Notes: generated by a model not told the origin, from the letters alone. Numbered from the stretch's first letter, positions 52,280 through 61,306 are shown. The stretch: 64,000 nt of DNA from UBA1081 sp045535305 (GCA_045535305.1 JAZSLJ010000034.1:4467-68466), one strand, 5' to 3'. Numbers and translations: made by a program.

Positions 52280-53599
52280 AAAGCAATCATTATAATCCTT
52301 AACCCATTTAAGCACTTTTTTACGGTTATAGTTTTTGGGCATAGCGGCTGTTACTGCCGTTGCCTTTGCAAGCTCAAGTCCCATTCTTACAACCTTTTTA
52401 AGAACGGTTTTATCATTTATAAGTCCTGTGAGCTTGATTTTTATATCTTCAAGGGACATTCCGCCGAGCATTGAAGCAAGATTTGTTGAATCAGCGCCGA
52501 TTGTCATATCGTCTGCATTGAGAATACCTGTTTTGAATATATAATCAAGCTCATGTCCCTCAAGACGGGTAAGCATAAGCTTAACACAGGCAAGAGGTGC
52601 AAGACCGCTGCCTATCTTTTTATAAAATTCGGTCTGATATTTCCACAGTGTTTCTGCGCTGAAAGCGTTTTCCTTATCGGCAACAACCGCATCTGCAAGG
52701 ATTCTTGCCGCCTTGAAGCTGTTTGCGATTCCCGAACCGATAATAGGTACTGTCATAAATGCGCTGTCGCCGATAGCCGCATAGCCGTCTGCAACAAGCA
52801 CACCCAAAGGCTGACGCACGGGAATATTTACAAACTGACCGCCGCGCTGAATTTCTGTGCCTATACTCGGATTTGATTCGCGAAGGTTAGCCATTGTTCT
52901 GTCAACCTCGTCCATATCAAAAGGCAAAAATCTACCGATAAGCACGTCGGTATGTTCTTCTTCGGTTGCAACCCAGGTGATACCCAGCTTATTCTCATGA
53001 AGCATAAGCACCTTGAATTTATCAATATCATCAACCTCGGCAGTTTTGTTCCAGAATGCTCTGTAAACATAAAACTGCTCATAGTCAATCGACTCATTCT
53101 GAACACCCAACGATTCGGGCAAAGCTTTTCTTACGGGGGAATTCATACCGCAGGCATCTATAACCAGATCGCAGTATTCATCACCCTCTGATGTTGTAAT
53201 ACCAACAACTCTGTTGCCGAAAAGAATGGGGTCAACGATTTCGCAGTCAAACACAAACTTAACCCCTGCATTTTCTGCCTTTTCGATGATATAATTATAA
53301 ATATCCCTGCGCTCCATCTGTATTTCAAGCTGGTCAACGGGTGTATTCTGATGCAAAGCGGTTTCCATAGCAGGTCCGTAAAATGTCATATCGTGTTTGA
53401 GGTTGTAAAGCTCCTTTTCGGGCAATTCAAGCCCCAATGCTGTAAAGCCTTTTTTGTCAAAGATATCTGTCCAGTCGTGGCCCATATTTTCTATTGAATT
53501 CTTTTCATAAACGGTTACTTCATAGCCGTTTTTTGCAAGTAACATTCCTGCGGTAATACCGCCGTGGCCGCCGCCCGCAACTATTATCTTTTTACCCAT
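52271..53599 (-). CDS. FAD-dependent oxidoreductase (geranylgeranyl reductase-like)
   Basis: A 442-residue flavoprotein. The N-terminal dinucleotide fold is IIVAGGGHGGITAGMLLAKN, then VTVYEK. The FAD-site GD motif appears as GYAAIGDSAFMTVPIIGSG, and the middle VIDACGMNSPVRKAL fits the group of NAD(P)/FAD monooxygenase/reductase proteins that includes geranylgeranyl reductases. Substrate unknown. ATG 53599 has a GAGGAG site; the ATG 5 codons before it is weaker. The last codons and stop lie inside repeat copy 4, so the C-terminus may be shaped by that element. Confidence 0.83.
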   Translation of the reverse strand: MGKKIIVAGGGHGGITAGMLLAKNGYEVTVYEKNSIENMGHDWTDIFDKKGFTALGLELPEKELYNLKHDMTFYGPAMETALHQNTPVDQLEIQMERRDIYNYIIEKAENAGVKFVFDCEIVDPILFGNRVVGITTSEGDEYCDLVIDACGMNSPVRKALPESLGVQNESIDYEQFYVYRAFWNKTAEVDDIDKFKVLMLHENKLGITWVATEEEHTDVLIGRFLPFDMDEVDRTMANLRESNPSIGTEIQRGGQFVNIPVRQPLGVLVADGYAAIGDSAFMTVPIIGSGIANSFKAARILADAVVADKENAFSAETLWKYQTEFYKKIGSGLAPLACVKLMLTRLEGHELDYIFKTGILNADDMTIGADSTNLASMLGGMSLEDIKIKLTGLINDKTVLKKVVRMGLELAKATAVTAAMPKNYNRKKVLKWVKDYNDCFKH

Positions 53600-53690
53600 A
53601 AAAATTCTCCTCAAATCAAAGATGTTAATTTTATGTTAACACAAAAATTTTAAACATTCAATATGAACATATTAAATTATATACACTCTG

Positions 53691-53720
53691 TTGACACAAG
53701 TCTGAAAAAAAGGGTATAAT
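53691..53720 (+). promoter_or_regulatory. SigA-type promoter for nitroreductase gene
   Basis: TTGACA (53691-53696), 18-bp spacer, TATAAT (53715-53720), 31 bases ahead of the ATG. Confidence 0.78.
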
Positions 53721-53751
53721 AGATTATAATAATTTTTCGGAAGGTTTTTTT

Positions 53752-54567
53752 ATGAATAACATTACTCAGCAAATCAAAGCAAGAAGAAGTGTCCGCACCT
53801 ATGACGGAAAGGCACTTGATGAAAGTACAAAAGAGAAGCTTCTGACCTTTATGGAAGATTTCAAAAATCCTTATAACATCCCCGTTGAGTTCAAACTTCT
53901 TGATGCAGAGAAAGACGGTCTTACCTGCCCTGTTGTAAGCGGAACGGATTTATATATAGGCGGCAAAATTGCATACAGCGAAAATGCAAACGTTGCTTTC
54001 GGATATTCCTTTGAAGCGATGGTGCTTTACGCACAATCCCTGGGCGTGGGAACAGTCTGGCTGGGAGGCACAATGAACCGCCCCGCATATGAACAGGCTA
54101 TGAAGCTTGCCGAAAATGAAATAATGCCCTGTGCAAGCGCATTGGGATACACTGCAAAAAAGATGTCATTAAAAGAGAGCATGATGCGAAAGGCAATAAA
54201 AGCTGATGAACGCTTACCCTTTGAAGAATTATTCTTTGACGGCTCATTTGACACTACCCTGACAAAAGAAAAAGCAGGCAAATTCAAAGAACCGCTGGAA
54301 ATGGTAAGACTTGCTCCGTCAGCTGTAAACAAACAGCCATGGCGGGTTGTTGTGGCAGATAATACTGCACATTTCTACCTCAGACGCAGTAAAAAATTCT
54401 CAGGCGAAAGCAAACTTGATATGCAGATGACAGATATGGGCATTGCGCTGTGCCATTTTGAGCTGACCGCAAAAGAAAAGGGCTTGAATGTAACATTTGT
54501 GCAAGAGAATCCGAAACTTATGCTTAACGATGATACAAAATATGTTGCATCTTATACAATTAAATAA
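53752..54567 (+). CDS. Nitroreductase family protein (TM1586-like)
   Basis: A 271-residue flavin-dependent oxidoreductase. The N-terminal IKARRSVRTYDGKALDEST holds the Arg-Arg-Ser-x-Arg FMN-binding motif, AQSLGVGTVWLGGTMNRPAY is the family core, and the second half repeats the fold (VRLAPSAVNKQPWRVVVAD). Length and internal symmetry match the two-domain putative TM nitroreductase group (PF14512). Substrate unknown. AGG upstream of ATG and a good promoter indicate a single-gene transcript. Confidence 0.9.
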   Translation: MNNITQQIKARRSVRTYDGKALDESTKEKLLTFMEDFKNPYNIPVEFKLLDAEKDGLTCPVVSGTDLYIGGKIAYSENANVAFGYSFEAMVLYAQSLGVGTVWLGGTMNRPAYEQAMKLAENEIMPCASALGYTAKKMSLKESMMRKAIKADERLPFEELFFDGSFDTTLTKEKAGKFKEPLEMVRLAPSAVNKQPWRVVVADNTAHFYLRRSKKFSGESKLDMQMTDMGIALCHFELTAKEKGLNVTFVQENPKLMLNDDTKYVASYTIK

Positions 54568-54578
54568 ATAGCAAAAAA

Positions 54579-54608
54579 AATCCTGCCGAAAAGAATCGAC
54601 AGGATTTT
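54579..54608. terminator. Bidirectional intrinsic terminator
   Basis: Stem AAATCCTG/CAGGATTT with inner CGA/TCG pairs and A-rich and T-rich flanks. It is placed between the convergent nitroreductase and YbjQ genes. Confidence 0.75.
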
Positions 54609-54632
54609 CGTTTTGATTACAATTTTTTTATT

Positions 54633-54944
54633 TTATATAAATTTCACGGCTGTACCGTAGGCAATAACCTCAGCCGCACCCTGCATAACAGCCGCAGATG
54701 CATAACGGATGTTAACAACCGCATCAGCACCAAGCTGTTCTGCCTCTTCAACCATTCGTTTAGTTGCAAGAGCACGGGCTTCATTCATCATCTGGTTATA
54801 AGCCTTTAATTCGCCGCCCACAAGGGTCTTAAAGCTCTGTGTAATATCTTTTCCGATATTTTTGCTTTGAATTGTGCTACCACGCACCAAACCCAACATT
54901 TCAAATTCCTTGCCTGTGATGTAATCAGTATTTACTAAGATCAT
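54633..54944 (-). CDS. YbjQ/DUF74 family protein
   Basis: A 103-residue pentamer-forming family protein, proposed to bind heavy metals but of unsettled role. The start MILVNTDYITGKEFEMLGLV, then RGSTIQSKNIGKD and LGADAVVNIRY match the family end to end. I start at ATG 54944: the GTG at 54956 overlaps the AAGGAG site, and family members begin at MI(L/I)VNTDY. Its start overlaps the end of the small membrane protein gene by 20 bases, so the two form an operon. Confidence 0.92.
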   Translation of the reverse strand: MILVNTDYITGKEFEMLGLVRGSTIQSKNIGKDITQSFKTLVGGELKAYNQMMNEARALATKRMVEEAEQLGADAVVNIRYASAAVMQGAAEVIAYGTAVKFI

Positions 54945-55149
54945 CTTCTTCGCCACTCCTTATTTCTTTTATTCTTTCAATACATACATAAACAGTAACT
55001 GCCGCAAACGCAACAGGAACAATGCCCAAAAGGTATTTTAACCATCCGGTTACCAATGTAATCAAAAAACCAAAATACACAATAAAATACAGTATCAGAA
55101 ACACCGTAACAATTATCGGGGCAATCAACTTTTTAAAATTTCTTTTCAT
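54925..55149 (-). CDS. Small two-helix membrane protein
   Basis: A 74-residue protein. Basic start KRNFKKL, then two hydrophobic segments (IAPIIVTVFLILYFIVYFGF and WLKYLLGIVPVAFAAVTVYV), and an acidic cytosolic tail RIKEIRSGEEDDLSKY. No family recognised. AGGGGG is the ribosome site for ATG 55149 (an ATG two codons earlier is too close). It is co-transcribed with the YbjQ protein, whose start lies inside it. Confidence 0.75.
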   Translation of the reverse strand: MKRNFKKLIAPIIVTVFLILYFIVYFGFLITLVTGWLKYLLGIVPVAFAAVTVYVCIERIKEIRSGEEDDLSKY

Positions 55150-55243
55150 AAGCATTCCCCCTTGTATATATTAATAATACCACTTTTCTTCGGTTTTTTC
55201 AAGTGTTGTTTGAGTTTTTGGCCGCTGCGTTCAATTTCGTTTT

Positions 55244-55424
55244 TTTACAAAAAATCACGGCGGAGCCGTGTATATCATCAATTTCATAGAAATTGCATAT
55301 CATCAAAACAAAGTTTTGCATATCATCATTGCGAAAGTGAGATACAGCCTGCGGCTGATGATATACACCTACGGCGATGATATACACGCTGATGCGTGAT
55401 GATATACCATTGCTTTCGCAATGG
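55244..55424. repeat. Array of short hairpins joined by GATGATATAC units
   Basis: A 181-base non-coding stretch. Left part: three TATATCATC/ATATCATC units separated by mini-hairpins (AATTTCATAGAAATT and AAAACAAAGTTTT). Right part: GATGATATAC units in the opposite orientation, separated by GC-rich mini-hairpins (ACGGC, GCTGATGCG) and ending in CCATTGC-TTTC-GCAATGG. The two halves are roughly inverted, so the whole can form a multi-arm fold. The units are not identical, so this is not a CRISPR array. Confidence 0.75.
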
Positions 55425-55458
55425 ATAAAAAATAAGACGGTCAAAAGACCGTCTTATT
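55425..55458 (-). terminator. Intrinsic terminator after tRNA-Ser genes
   Basis: A 12-bp perfect stem AATAAGACGGTC/GACCGTCTTATT (55431-55442, 55447-55458) with an AAAA loop and T-rich minus-strand tail. Confidence 0.88.
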
Positions 55459-55460
55459 TT

Positions 55461-55554
55461 TGGCGGAGAAGGAGAGACTCGAACTCTCGCGCCGGGGTTT
55501 AGCCGACCTACGCCCTTAGCAGGGGCGCCTCGTCACCAACTTGAGTACTTCTCC
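55461..55554 (-). tRNA. tRNA-Ser (anticodon GCT)
   Basis: A class II tRNA with acceptor stem GGAGAAG/CTTCTCC, an anticodon loop CTGCTAA in the arm CGCCC/GGGCG, a long variable arm, the T loop GTTCGAG and an encoded CCA end. The anticodon GCT (plus-strand AGC at 55518-55520) reads AGC and AGU. It follows the second tRNA-Ser gene by 36 bases on the same strand and ends near the terminator. Confidence 0.96.
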
Positions 55555-55590
55555 ATTGGTAACTTTTGCAAGTTATTAAATAAAAAAAAG

Positions 55591-55681
<91 letters not shown>

Positions 55682-55737
55682 ATAAATGCTTGATTATAAT
55701 ATCACAATTTGACCACTTTGTCAATACCTTTTTTGCG

Positions 55738-56577
55738 TTATTTTTTTACACGCATTGAAATATCAAATGCTTTTACCGAATGAGTTACGGCACCCATTGA
55801 AATAATATCCACGCCTGCCTGTGCGACTGTTCTTATATTATCAAGAGTTACGTTGCCCGAAGCCTCGGTAAGTGCTTTACCGCCGATAATATCAACAGCC
55901 TCTTTCATCTGTTCGAGTGTCATATTATCAAGCATAATAATATCTGCACCTGCATTGACTGCCTCTTTAACTTCGTCGAGAGTGCGGGTTTCGACCTCAA
56001 TTTTAACGGTATGACCGATTTTTTTGCGGAGTGTTTCAACAGTTTTTGTGATTCCGCCGCCTGCATCGATATGATTATCCTTAAGCATAGCCGCATCGGA
56101 AAGGTTATAACGGTGATTATGACCGCCGCCGCAGGTTACTGCATATTTCTGAATTGCACGCAGTCCGGGAAGAGTTTTTCTTGTATCGGCAATAGATGTA
56201 CCTGTACCCTCAACAGCTTTAACTGCCGCATTTGTCATGGTTGCAACACCGGACATATGCTGTAAAAGGTTAAGTGCAGTTCTCTCGCCCTCAAGCAATT
56301 TAAGTGTTTTACCGCTGAATTCGGCAATCAAGTCCCCTGCCTTAAGCTCGTCGCCGTCGTGCTTGTACAGCGTGTACTCAAACGTGTTATCAAGCAGAGA
56401 AAATACTCTCATTGCAATATCAATACCGCAAAGAACACCGTCTGCCTTTGATACAAAATATGCCTGAGTTCTGTTATCATCGCCGAAAAGATAAGCCGAC
56501 GAAACGTCTATATAATTTATATCCTCTGTAATTGCCTTTTTGATAAGCTCATCAACATAAAAATCGGGAAGTATCAT
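55738..56577 (-). CDS. nadC: Nicotinate-nucleotide pyrophosphorylase (carboxylating)
   Basis: A 279-residue enzyme that converts quinolinate and PRPP to nicotinate mononucleotide in NAD synthesis. Motifs are RTALNLLQHMSGVAT, ADTRKTLPGLRAIQKYAV, GGGHNHRYNLSDAAMLKDNH and the EVEVRTLDE-like region IKVEVETRTLDE given as KIEVETRTLDEV. A normal length with all substrate residues. Its ATG overlaps the nadB stop by 4 bases. Confidence 0.96.
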   Translation of the reverse strand: MILPDFYVDELIKKAITEDINYIDVSSAYLFGDDNRTQAYFVSKADGVLCGIDIAMRVFSLLDNTFEYTLYKHDGDELKAGDLIAEFSGKTLKLLEGERTALNLLQHMSGVATMTNAAVKAVEGTGTSIADTRKTLPGLRAIQKYAVTCGGGHNHRYNLSDAAMLKDNHIDAGGGITKTVETLRKKIGHTVKIEVETRTLDEVKEAVNAGADIIMLDNMTLEQMKEAVDIIGGKALTEASGNVTLDNIRTVAQAGVDIISMGAVTHSVKAFDISMRVKK

Positions 56578-58055
56578 CTGTCATCCACCTCGTTAAGAAT
56601 TATGTGTGCCGCAGTAGCCATACTTAAAATTTCGCAAAGCTCTGTTGTTATTGCAAAATTTCCGTTTTTCAGCCTGCTGAGAATGTTATCTATACGTATT
56701 CTGCCTGAACGGATTTTGCCGTTGTCGGGCAATACGAAATATCCGCGCTGAAGAATCTCTCTTATCTCTGTTTTAACGCCCTTGGGAATAGGTGCGCCGC
56801 CCTCAATTTTTTCAACGGGACTGGGATATTCACCCACCGTGGGGAATCCTGCCGCCATACAGCGTTTTATATCCTGTGCGGCTCTGCGTGAAAACACAAG
56901 AGCTTCTAAAAGTGAGTTACTTGCAAGTCTGTTTTTGCCGTGAACGCCTGTATTTGCACATTCACCTGCCGCATAAAGTCTTGGCACAGATGTTTTTGCA
57001 TCTATATCCGTTTCAATTCCGCCCATAAGATAGTGCTGACAGGGGAAAATCGGGATTAAATCCTTAGTCATATCAACACCGTAGCGCATACATCCCTCAT
57101 ATATACCGGGAAAACGCCATTTTACAAATTCGGGGTCTTCATGGGTGATATCAAGATAAAAATTATTACTGCCTGTTCGTCTGCTTTCGAGGATAATGGA
57201 CTTTGAAACCACATCTCTGGGTGCTAATTCAAGTCTTTCATCATATCTGTGCATAAAGCGTTCCTTGTGGCAGTTAAGAAGCACAGCACCCTCACCTCTT
57301 ACAGATTCGCTGATAAGAAACTGCTCGCCGTTATCGGAATTAAATGCCGTGGGGTGAAACTGAATATAGCTTAAATTTTTGATTTTTGCACCAAGCTCAT
57401 ATGCGATTCTTATACCGTCGCCGGTAGCTGTTTTAGGGTTTGTGGTATACTTGTAAATTCTGCCGATACCGCCTGTGCAAAGGATACAGTAACTGCAGAA
57501 AACGCTGCCGATTTTGCCATCCTTGATAATATCCGCTCTGAAGCCGCTTTTAACTCTTGAAAGAGAATAAAGTGCAGTATTTGCGCTGATTTCAATATTA
57601 TTATGTTTTTCGGTTTCCTTTAAAAGCTTGCGTACCATTTCCGCACCTGTGGAATCCTTATAATGCATGATTCTGCGTCTGCAATGGCCACCCTCAAGAG
57701 TTTTGTCAAGTGTTCCGTCTTCATTACGGTCAAACTCAACGCCCATATTATCCATAATATTCCTTACATCGTCGGGACCTTCACGCACAAGCACGTCAAC
57801 GGCTTCAATATCGTTAGCCTGACCGCCTGCAATCATTGTATCCTGAATATGCAAATCGTAACTGTCGTCCTCTAAATCAAGAACTGCCGCAACGCCGCCC
57901 TGTGCAAGATTGCTGTTTGAAACGTTGCTCTCGTACTTTGACAGCATAAGCACACTCGTTGAATCGGCAAACTGCAGTGATGCATACATTCCCGCAACAC
58001 CGCTGCCTACAACAAGCACATCATATATTTTTTTATCTGTAAGAAAGCTATCCAT
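56574..58055 (-). CDS. nadB: L-aspartate oxidase
   Basis: A 493-residue FAD enzyme oxidising L-aspartate to iminoaspartate, which NadA condenses to quinolinate. The FAD fold is VLVVGSGVAGMYASLQFA, then SNLAQGGVAAVL. The active site HPTAFNSD and the C-terminal ATGECANTGVHGKNRLASNS-like AAGECANTGVHGKNRLASNS mark the family. No nadA lies in the pair, so quinolinate synthase must be encoded elsewhere. The minus-strand -10 candidate TATACT is at 58093-58098, and two GGTGATT segments flank the start, the nearer one serving as ribosome site. Confidence 0.94.
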   Translation of the reverse strand: MDSFLTDKKIYDVLVVGSGVAGMYASLQFADSTSVLMLSKYESNVSNSNLAQGGVAAVLDLEDDSYDLHIQDTMIAGGQANDIEAVDVLVREGPDDVRNIMDNMGVEFDRNEDGTLDKTLEGGHCRRRIMHYKDSTGAEMVRKLLKETEKHNNIEISANTALYSLSRVKSGFRADIIKDGKIGSVFCSYCILCTGGIGRIYKYTTNPKTATGDGIRIAYELGAKIKNLSYIQFHPTAFNSDNGEQFLISESVRGEGAVLLNCHKERFMHRYDERLELAPRDVVSKSIILESRRTGSNNFYLDITHEDPEFVKWRFPGIYEGCMRYGVDMTKDLIPIFPCQHYLMGGIETDIDAKTSVPRLYAAGECANTGVHGKNRLASNSLLEALVFSRRAAQDIKRCMAAGFPTVGEYPSPVEKIEGGAPIPKGVKTEIREILQRGYFVLPDNGKIRSGRIRIDNILSRLKNGNFAITTELCEILSMATAAHIILNEVDDR

Positions 58056-58143
58056 AAAATCACCTTATTACATAATCACCCTATTATTCAATAGTATAAC
58101 ACACTTTCGGAATTATTTAAATATTTTTTTAAATGAATTTTTA

Positions 58144-58172
58144 TTGCAATAGGGTGCACAATATGGTAAAAT
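58144..58172 (+). promoter_or_regulatory. Candidate promoter for hflX
   Basis: TTGCAA (58144-58149), 17-bp spacer, TAAAAT (58167-58172) with an upstream TATGG. Transcription would begin only a few bases before the AGGTGAT ribosome site. Confidence 0.5.
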
Positions 58173-58188
58173 TAAATAGGTGATAACT

Positions 58189-59451
58189 TTGGCTTCATTT
58201 TTTGAAATAGAAGATAAACAGGAAGTCTGTATACTCGTCAGCGTTGATACAGGCGAGTTTGATGCAGAAGCTTCCATTGATGAGCTTGAAGAACTTGCTC
58301 ACACCGCAGGCGCATCGGTTTTTGCAAAGCTTATACAAAGACGCGACCGCCCCGACAATGCCACATATCTTGGCGAAGGTAAGCTTTTTGAGCTTAAAAA
58401 TATATGCATTAACAACGACATTGACCTGCTGATTTTTGACGGCGAGCTTACTCCCTCTCAGCAGAGAAACATTGAAAATTACACCGACATAAGAGTAATT
58501 GACCGCACGATGCTCATTCTTGACATTTTTGCACTCAACGCAAGAACAAGCGAGGGCAAATTACAGGTTGAGCTTGCACAGCTTAAATATTCACTCCCCC
58601 GATTAGGCGGCAAAGGCACACAATTATCAAGGCTGGGCGGCGGTATAGGCACAAGAGGCCCAGGTGAATCGAAGCTTGAATCCGACAGAAGACATATTCA
58701 CAGGCGCATTGACGCATTGGAAGAAAATTTAAAAAATCTGTCAAAAAGACGAAATCTTATGCGACAGAGAAGAAAGAAAAACTCCGTTACAACCGTTGCA
58801 ATAGTAGGCTACACAAACGCAGGCAAGTCAACACTCCTAAACGCGCTGACCGATGCGGGCGTACTTGCAGAAAACAAGCTTTTTGCAACACTCGACCCCA
58901 CATCAAGAGCACTAAAGCTCCCCGACGGCAGAAGCGTATTGCTTGTTGACACGGTAGGCTTTATTTCAAGGCTACCCCACGACCTTGTTGAAGCGTTCAA
59001 ATCAACTCTTGAAGAGGTTGTTTACGCCGACCTTATACTCAACGTATGCGATGCATCCGACCCCGATTTTGAGGAGCATATTCACGTAACAAAACAGGTT
59101 ATATCCGACCTCGGTGCAGGCACAAAGCCCGTTCTCACCGTTTATAACAAGTGCGACAAGAATCCCACATTAAGATTTTTCGGTGAATCGGGAAATGATG
59201 TAAGAATATCGGCTCTTCACAAAATCGGGCTTGATAAAATGCTTACAAAAATGTGCCTGATGCTCGAAAATACAAGGCGACAGGTAAAACTTCTTATTCC
59301 CTACTCCGATGGCTCAATTGCATCAAAAATACGCAAGCAGGGTGCAGTTTTACAGGAAGAATACCGCGATGACGGTCTTTTTATTGAGGCTATTTTAGAC
59401 GGTGTATTTCTCAATGGCATAAAAAACTATATTCTTCCCGAAGAAGAATAA
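58189..59451 (+). CDS. hflX: GTPase HflX
   Basis: A 420-residue ribosome-associated GTPase that splits stalled or heat-stressed 70S ribosomes. The N-terminal HflX domain has LGEGKLFELKNIC, then GELTPSQQRNIEN. QLSRLGGGIGTRGPGESKLE is the family glycine-rich segment, followed by a coiled coil. GTPase motifs are GYTNAGKSTLLN, DTVGFISRLPH and YNKCDKNP. I chose TTG 58189, six bases after AGGTGAT; the GTG at 58180 lies in that site. The ydjC-like gene follows after 18 bases. Confidence 0.94.
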   Translation: MASFFEIEDKQEVCILVSVDTGEFDAEASIDELEELAHTAGASVFAKLIQRRDRPDNATYLGEGKLFELKNICINNDIDLLIFDGELTPSQQRNIENYTDIRVIDRTMLILDIFALNARTSEGKLQVELAQLKYSLPRLGGKGTQLSRLGGGIGTRGPGESKLESDRRHIHRRIDALEENLKNLSKRRNLMRQRRKKNSVTTVAIVGYTNAGKSTLLNALTDAGVLAENKLFATLDPTSRALKLPDGRSVLLVDTVGFISRLPHDLVEAFKSTLEEVVYADLILNVCDASDPDFEEHIHVTKQVISDLGAGTKPVLTVYNKCDKNPTLRFFGESGNDVRISALHKIGLDKMLTKMCLMLENTRRQVKLLIPYSDGSIASKIRKQGAVLQEEYRDDGLFIEAILDGVFLNGIKNYILPEEE

Positions 59452-59469
59452 TATAAAGGAGATTAAATT

Positions 59470-60363
59470 ATGGATAAGTATTTAATTATCAATGCAGACG
59501 ACTTTGGCATGTGCCACGCGCACAATGTGGCAACAATGGAGCTTTTTAAATGCGGCGGCATCACATCCTCAACAATCATGGCTCCCTGTGCATGGGCAAA
59601 AGAAGCTGTTGAGTTTGCAATCAACAATCCCCAGTACGCAATCGGGGTACATCTTACAACAACAAGCGAATGGGGCAACTACCGCTGGGCACCCGTAAAC
59701 AAAGAAAACACAGCTTCTCTGCGTGATGAAGAGGGCTTTATGTGGCACGAATGTGATCAGTTTGCAAATGCGGCTGATTTACAGGAAGTATGCGGAGAAA
59801 TTGTTGCTCAGGTTGAGCATCTTAAAAATTTAGGTCTTAATCCCTCTCATATCGACAACCATATGGGTTCGCTTTACGGTGTTGACACAGGCAGATTTGA
59901 GCTTCTTGTTGCGACTATTGAAATTGCAGGCAAATACGGCTTGCCTTTCAGAATGCCCACAACATTTACTGATGCTCAGTTCTCAAACGATATGCTCGAC
60001 ATCAAAGTTCCCCGTGAAATGATTGATGCACTTATCGGTCAGCTTGTTGAATTAGGCAAAGCTAATAGGGTTGCAATGCCCGATTTCCTTCTTCCCGGTG
60101 ATTGGAACGGCCCTCAGAACGACAGCTACGAGAATTTCAGAGAGTACATATACGAGCTTTACAAAACATTCGAGCCGGGCGTAACAGAAACATACATTCA
60201 TCCCGCTGTTGAATGCGATGAACTTAAAGCAATCACAGGCAGCTGGCACAGACGAGTATGGGAATACAAGCTCTTCTCTGACCCCAAAACAAAGCAGCAC
60301 ATTGATTCACTCGGCATTAAGCTTATCAATTACAAAGACCTTAATAAAATGAGAGGTTATTGA
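59470..60363 (+). CDS. YdjC/ChbG-type carbohydrate deacetylase
   Basis: A 297-residue metal-dependent deacetylase of the YdjC family, which removes acetyl groups from chitooligosaccharides or related sugars. LIINADDFGMCHAHN contains the Asp-Asp metal motif; GVHLTTTSEW, PSHIDNHMGSLYG and ETYIHPAVE supply the His ligands and the catalytic region. There is no signal peptide, so the sugar is processed inside the cell. It follows hflX by 18 bases, and a bidirectional terminator comes after. Confidence 0.93.
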   Translation: MDKYLIINADDFGMCHAHNVATMELFKCGGITSSTIMAPCAWAKEAVEFAINNPQYAIGVHLTTTSEWGNYRWAPVNKENTASLRDEEGFMWHECDQFANAADLQEVCGEIVAQVEHLKNLGLNPSHIDNHMGSLYGVDTGRFELLVATIEIAGKYGLPFRMPTTFTDAQFSNDMLDIKVPREMIDALIGQLVELGKANRVAMPDFLLPGDWNGPQNDSYENFREYIYELYKTFEPGVTETYIHPAVECDELKAITGSWHRRVWEYKLFSDPKTKQHIDSLGIKLINYKDLNKMRGY

Positions 60364-60379
60364 TAATAACATATTAAAT

Positions 60380-60418
60380 CAAAAAAAGCTATGCGACACA
60401 AAATCGCATAGCTGTTAT
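60380..60418. terminator. Bidirectional intrinsic terminator
   Basis: A 10-bp perfect stem AGCTATGCGA/TCGCATAGCT (60387-60396, 60404-60413) with A-rich and T-rich flanks between convergent genes. Confidence 0.88.
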
Positions 60419-60419
60419 T

Positions 60420-60743
60420 TTACATTATTTCAATTTCACTTTCAAAATATTGCTCCTGAAAACGGAGCATTTTTCTTATTTCGTCAGCAGATAAGTTCAC
60501 ACCGTCGGGGCCGACAACCCATTTATCCTCATTATCATTAAGACGGTGAACAATTGCAACAACTTTCCCCTCAAACTCTGTCAAAGGTTCGTCTACTCCG
60601 AGAATATAAACATCCTGCTCCTCGCCGTCATCGGCAAAAACACCTTCCACATATCCGTAATTTACAGGATATATATAGCCATACTCCGGATGCTTACTGC
60701 CCAAAGGTCTGTCAACAATAACTTTTACTGTTTTATCAAGCAT
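60420..60743 (-). CDS. Inorganic pyrophosphatase-like small protein
   Basis: A 107-residue protein with the fold pattern of soluble family I inorganic pyrophosphatases but much shorter: VKVIVDRPLGSKHPEYGYIY, then PVNYGYVEGVFADDGEEQDV carries the acidic pair. It may hydrolyse pyrophosphate or a related substrate. Related short proteins start near M-x-GKTV, so I chose ATG 60743, nine bases after the dCMP deaminase stop; ATG 60764 overlaps that gene and is an alternative. It is probably the second gene of a dCMP deaminase operon. Confidence 0.8.
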   Translation of the reverse strand: MLDKTVKVIVDRPLGSKHPEYGYIYPVNYGYVEGVFADDGEEQDVYILGVDEPLTEFEGKVVAIVHRLNDNEDKWVVGPDGVNLSADEIRKMLRFQEQYFESEIEIM

Positions 60744-60751
60744 AAATTCTA

Positions 60752-61234
60752 CTACAAGTGCCATTTTAATTCTTTTGCAGAAATAACCGTATATTCATCA
60801 GCATTTTCACCAACACGCATATATACATTATTGATACCTGCCTGAATAATGAGTCTTGCACAAACAGGACAGGGCTTTGCACTGTGAACAGAATTATCAT
60901 CGGGATTTATACCGGCTAAATATATGTCAGCACCAACAGTCAGCTCGCGCGAACAATTAAGCAACGCATTCTGTTCAGCGTGAATTGCCTTGCACAATCC
61001 GTACCCCTCACCCTGATGCATATCAAGCTCAATCCGTTCACATCTGCCCGTATCACAACAATTATCAAATCCACGGGGCGATCCGTTGTAGCCTGTTGAA
61101 ATAACAACATCATTCTTTACAATAACAGCACCGTATTTCCTCTTTAAACAAGTGCTTCTGTATGCAAATGTTTCCGCCACATTCAGATATGTGTCAGTTT
61201 TTGATATTCTTTGCTTTCCGTCAGGCTTTACCAT
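60752..61234 (-). CDS. dCMP deaminase-type cytidine deaminase family protein
   Basis: A 160-residue zinc deaminase. HAEQNALLN and PCPVCARLI are the catalytic zinc ligands and proton-shuttle Glu. An N-terminal extension with CLKRKYGAVIVKNDVVIS, then GYNGSPRGFDNCCDTGRC matches deoxycytidylate deaminases (ComEB-like), which make dUMP for thymidylate synthesis. It may be allosterically controlled by dCTP/dTTP. It is transcribed with the pyrophosphatase-like gene. Confidence 0.93.
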   Translation of the reverse strand: MVKPDGKQRISKTDTYLNVAETFAYRSTCLKRKYGAVIVKNDVVISTGYNGSPRGFDNCCDTGRCERIELDMHQGEGYGLCKAIHAEQNALLNCSRELTVGADIYLAGINPDDNSVHSAKPCPVCARLIIQAGINNVYMRVGENADEYTVISAKELKWHL

Positions 61235-61256
61235 TAAAAATCCATCCTTTATTATG

Positions 61257-61301
61257 TATAACTAATCACCTATCCTAAGACAGGTGATTTTAGTTATACA
61301 A
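61257..61301 (-). terminator. Long hairpin downstream of putP
   Basis: Imperfect stem GTATAACTAA...TCACCT / AGGTGATTTTAGTTATAC spanning 61257-61301. It lacks a strong T run on the minus strand, so it may act as a 3' stabiliser or a weak terminator. Confidence 0.5.
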
Positions 61302-61306
61302 TTACT

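Noticed and set aside
52271..52474. Open frame on the plus strand opposite the flavoprotein 3' end
   Set aside because: It is antisense to a well-supported gene with no ribosome site.
55244..55424. CRISPR array
   Set aside because: The repeat units are not identical, the spacers are hairpins of differing length and no cas gene is present.
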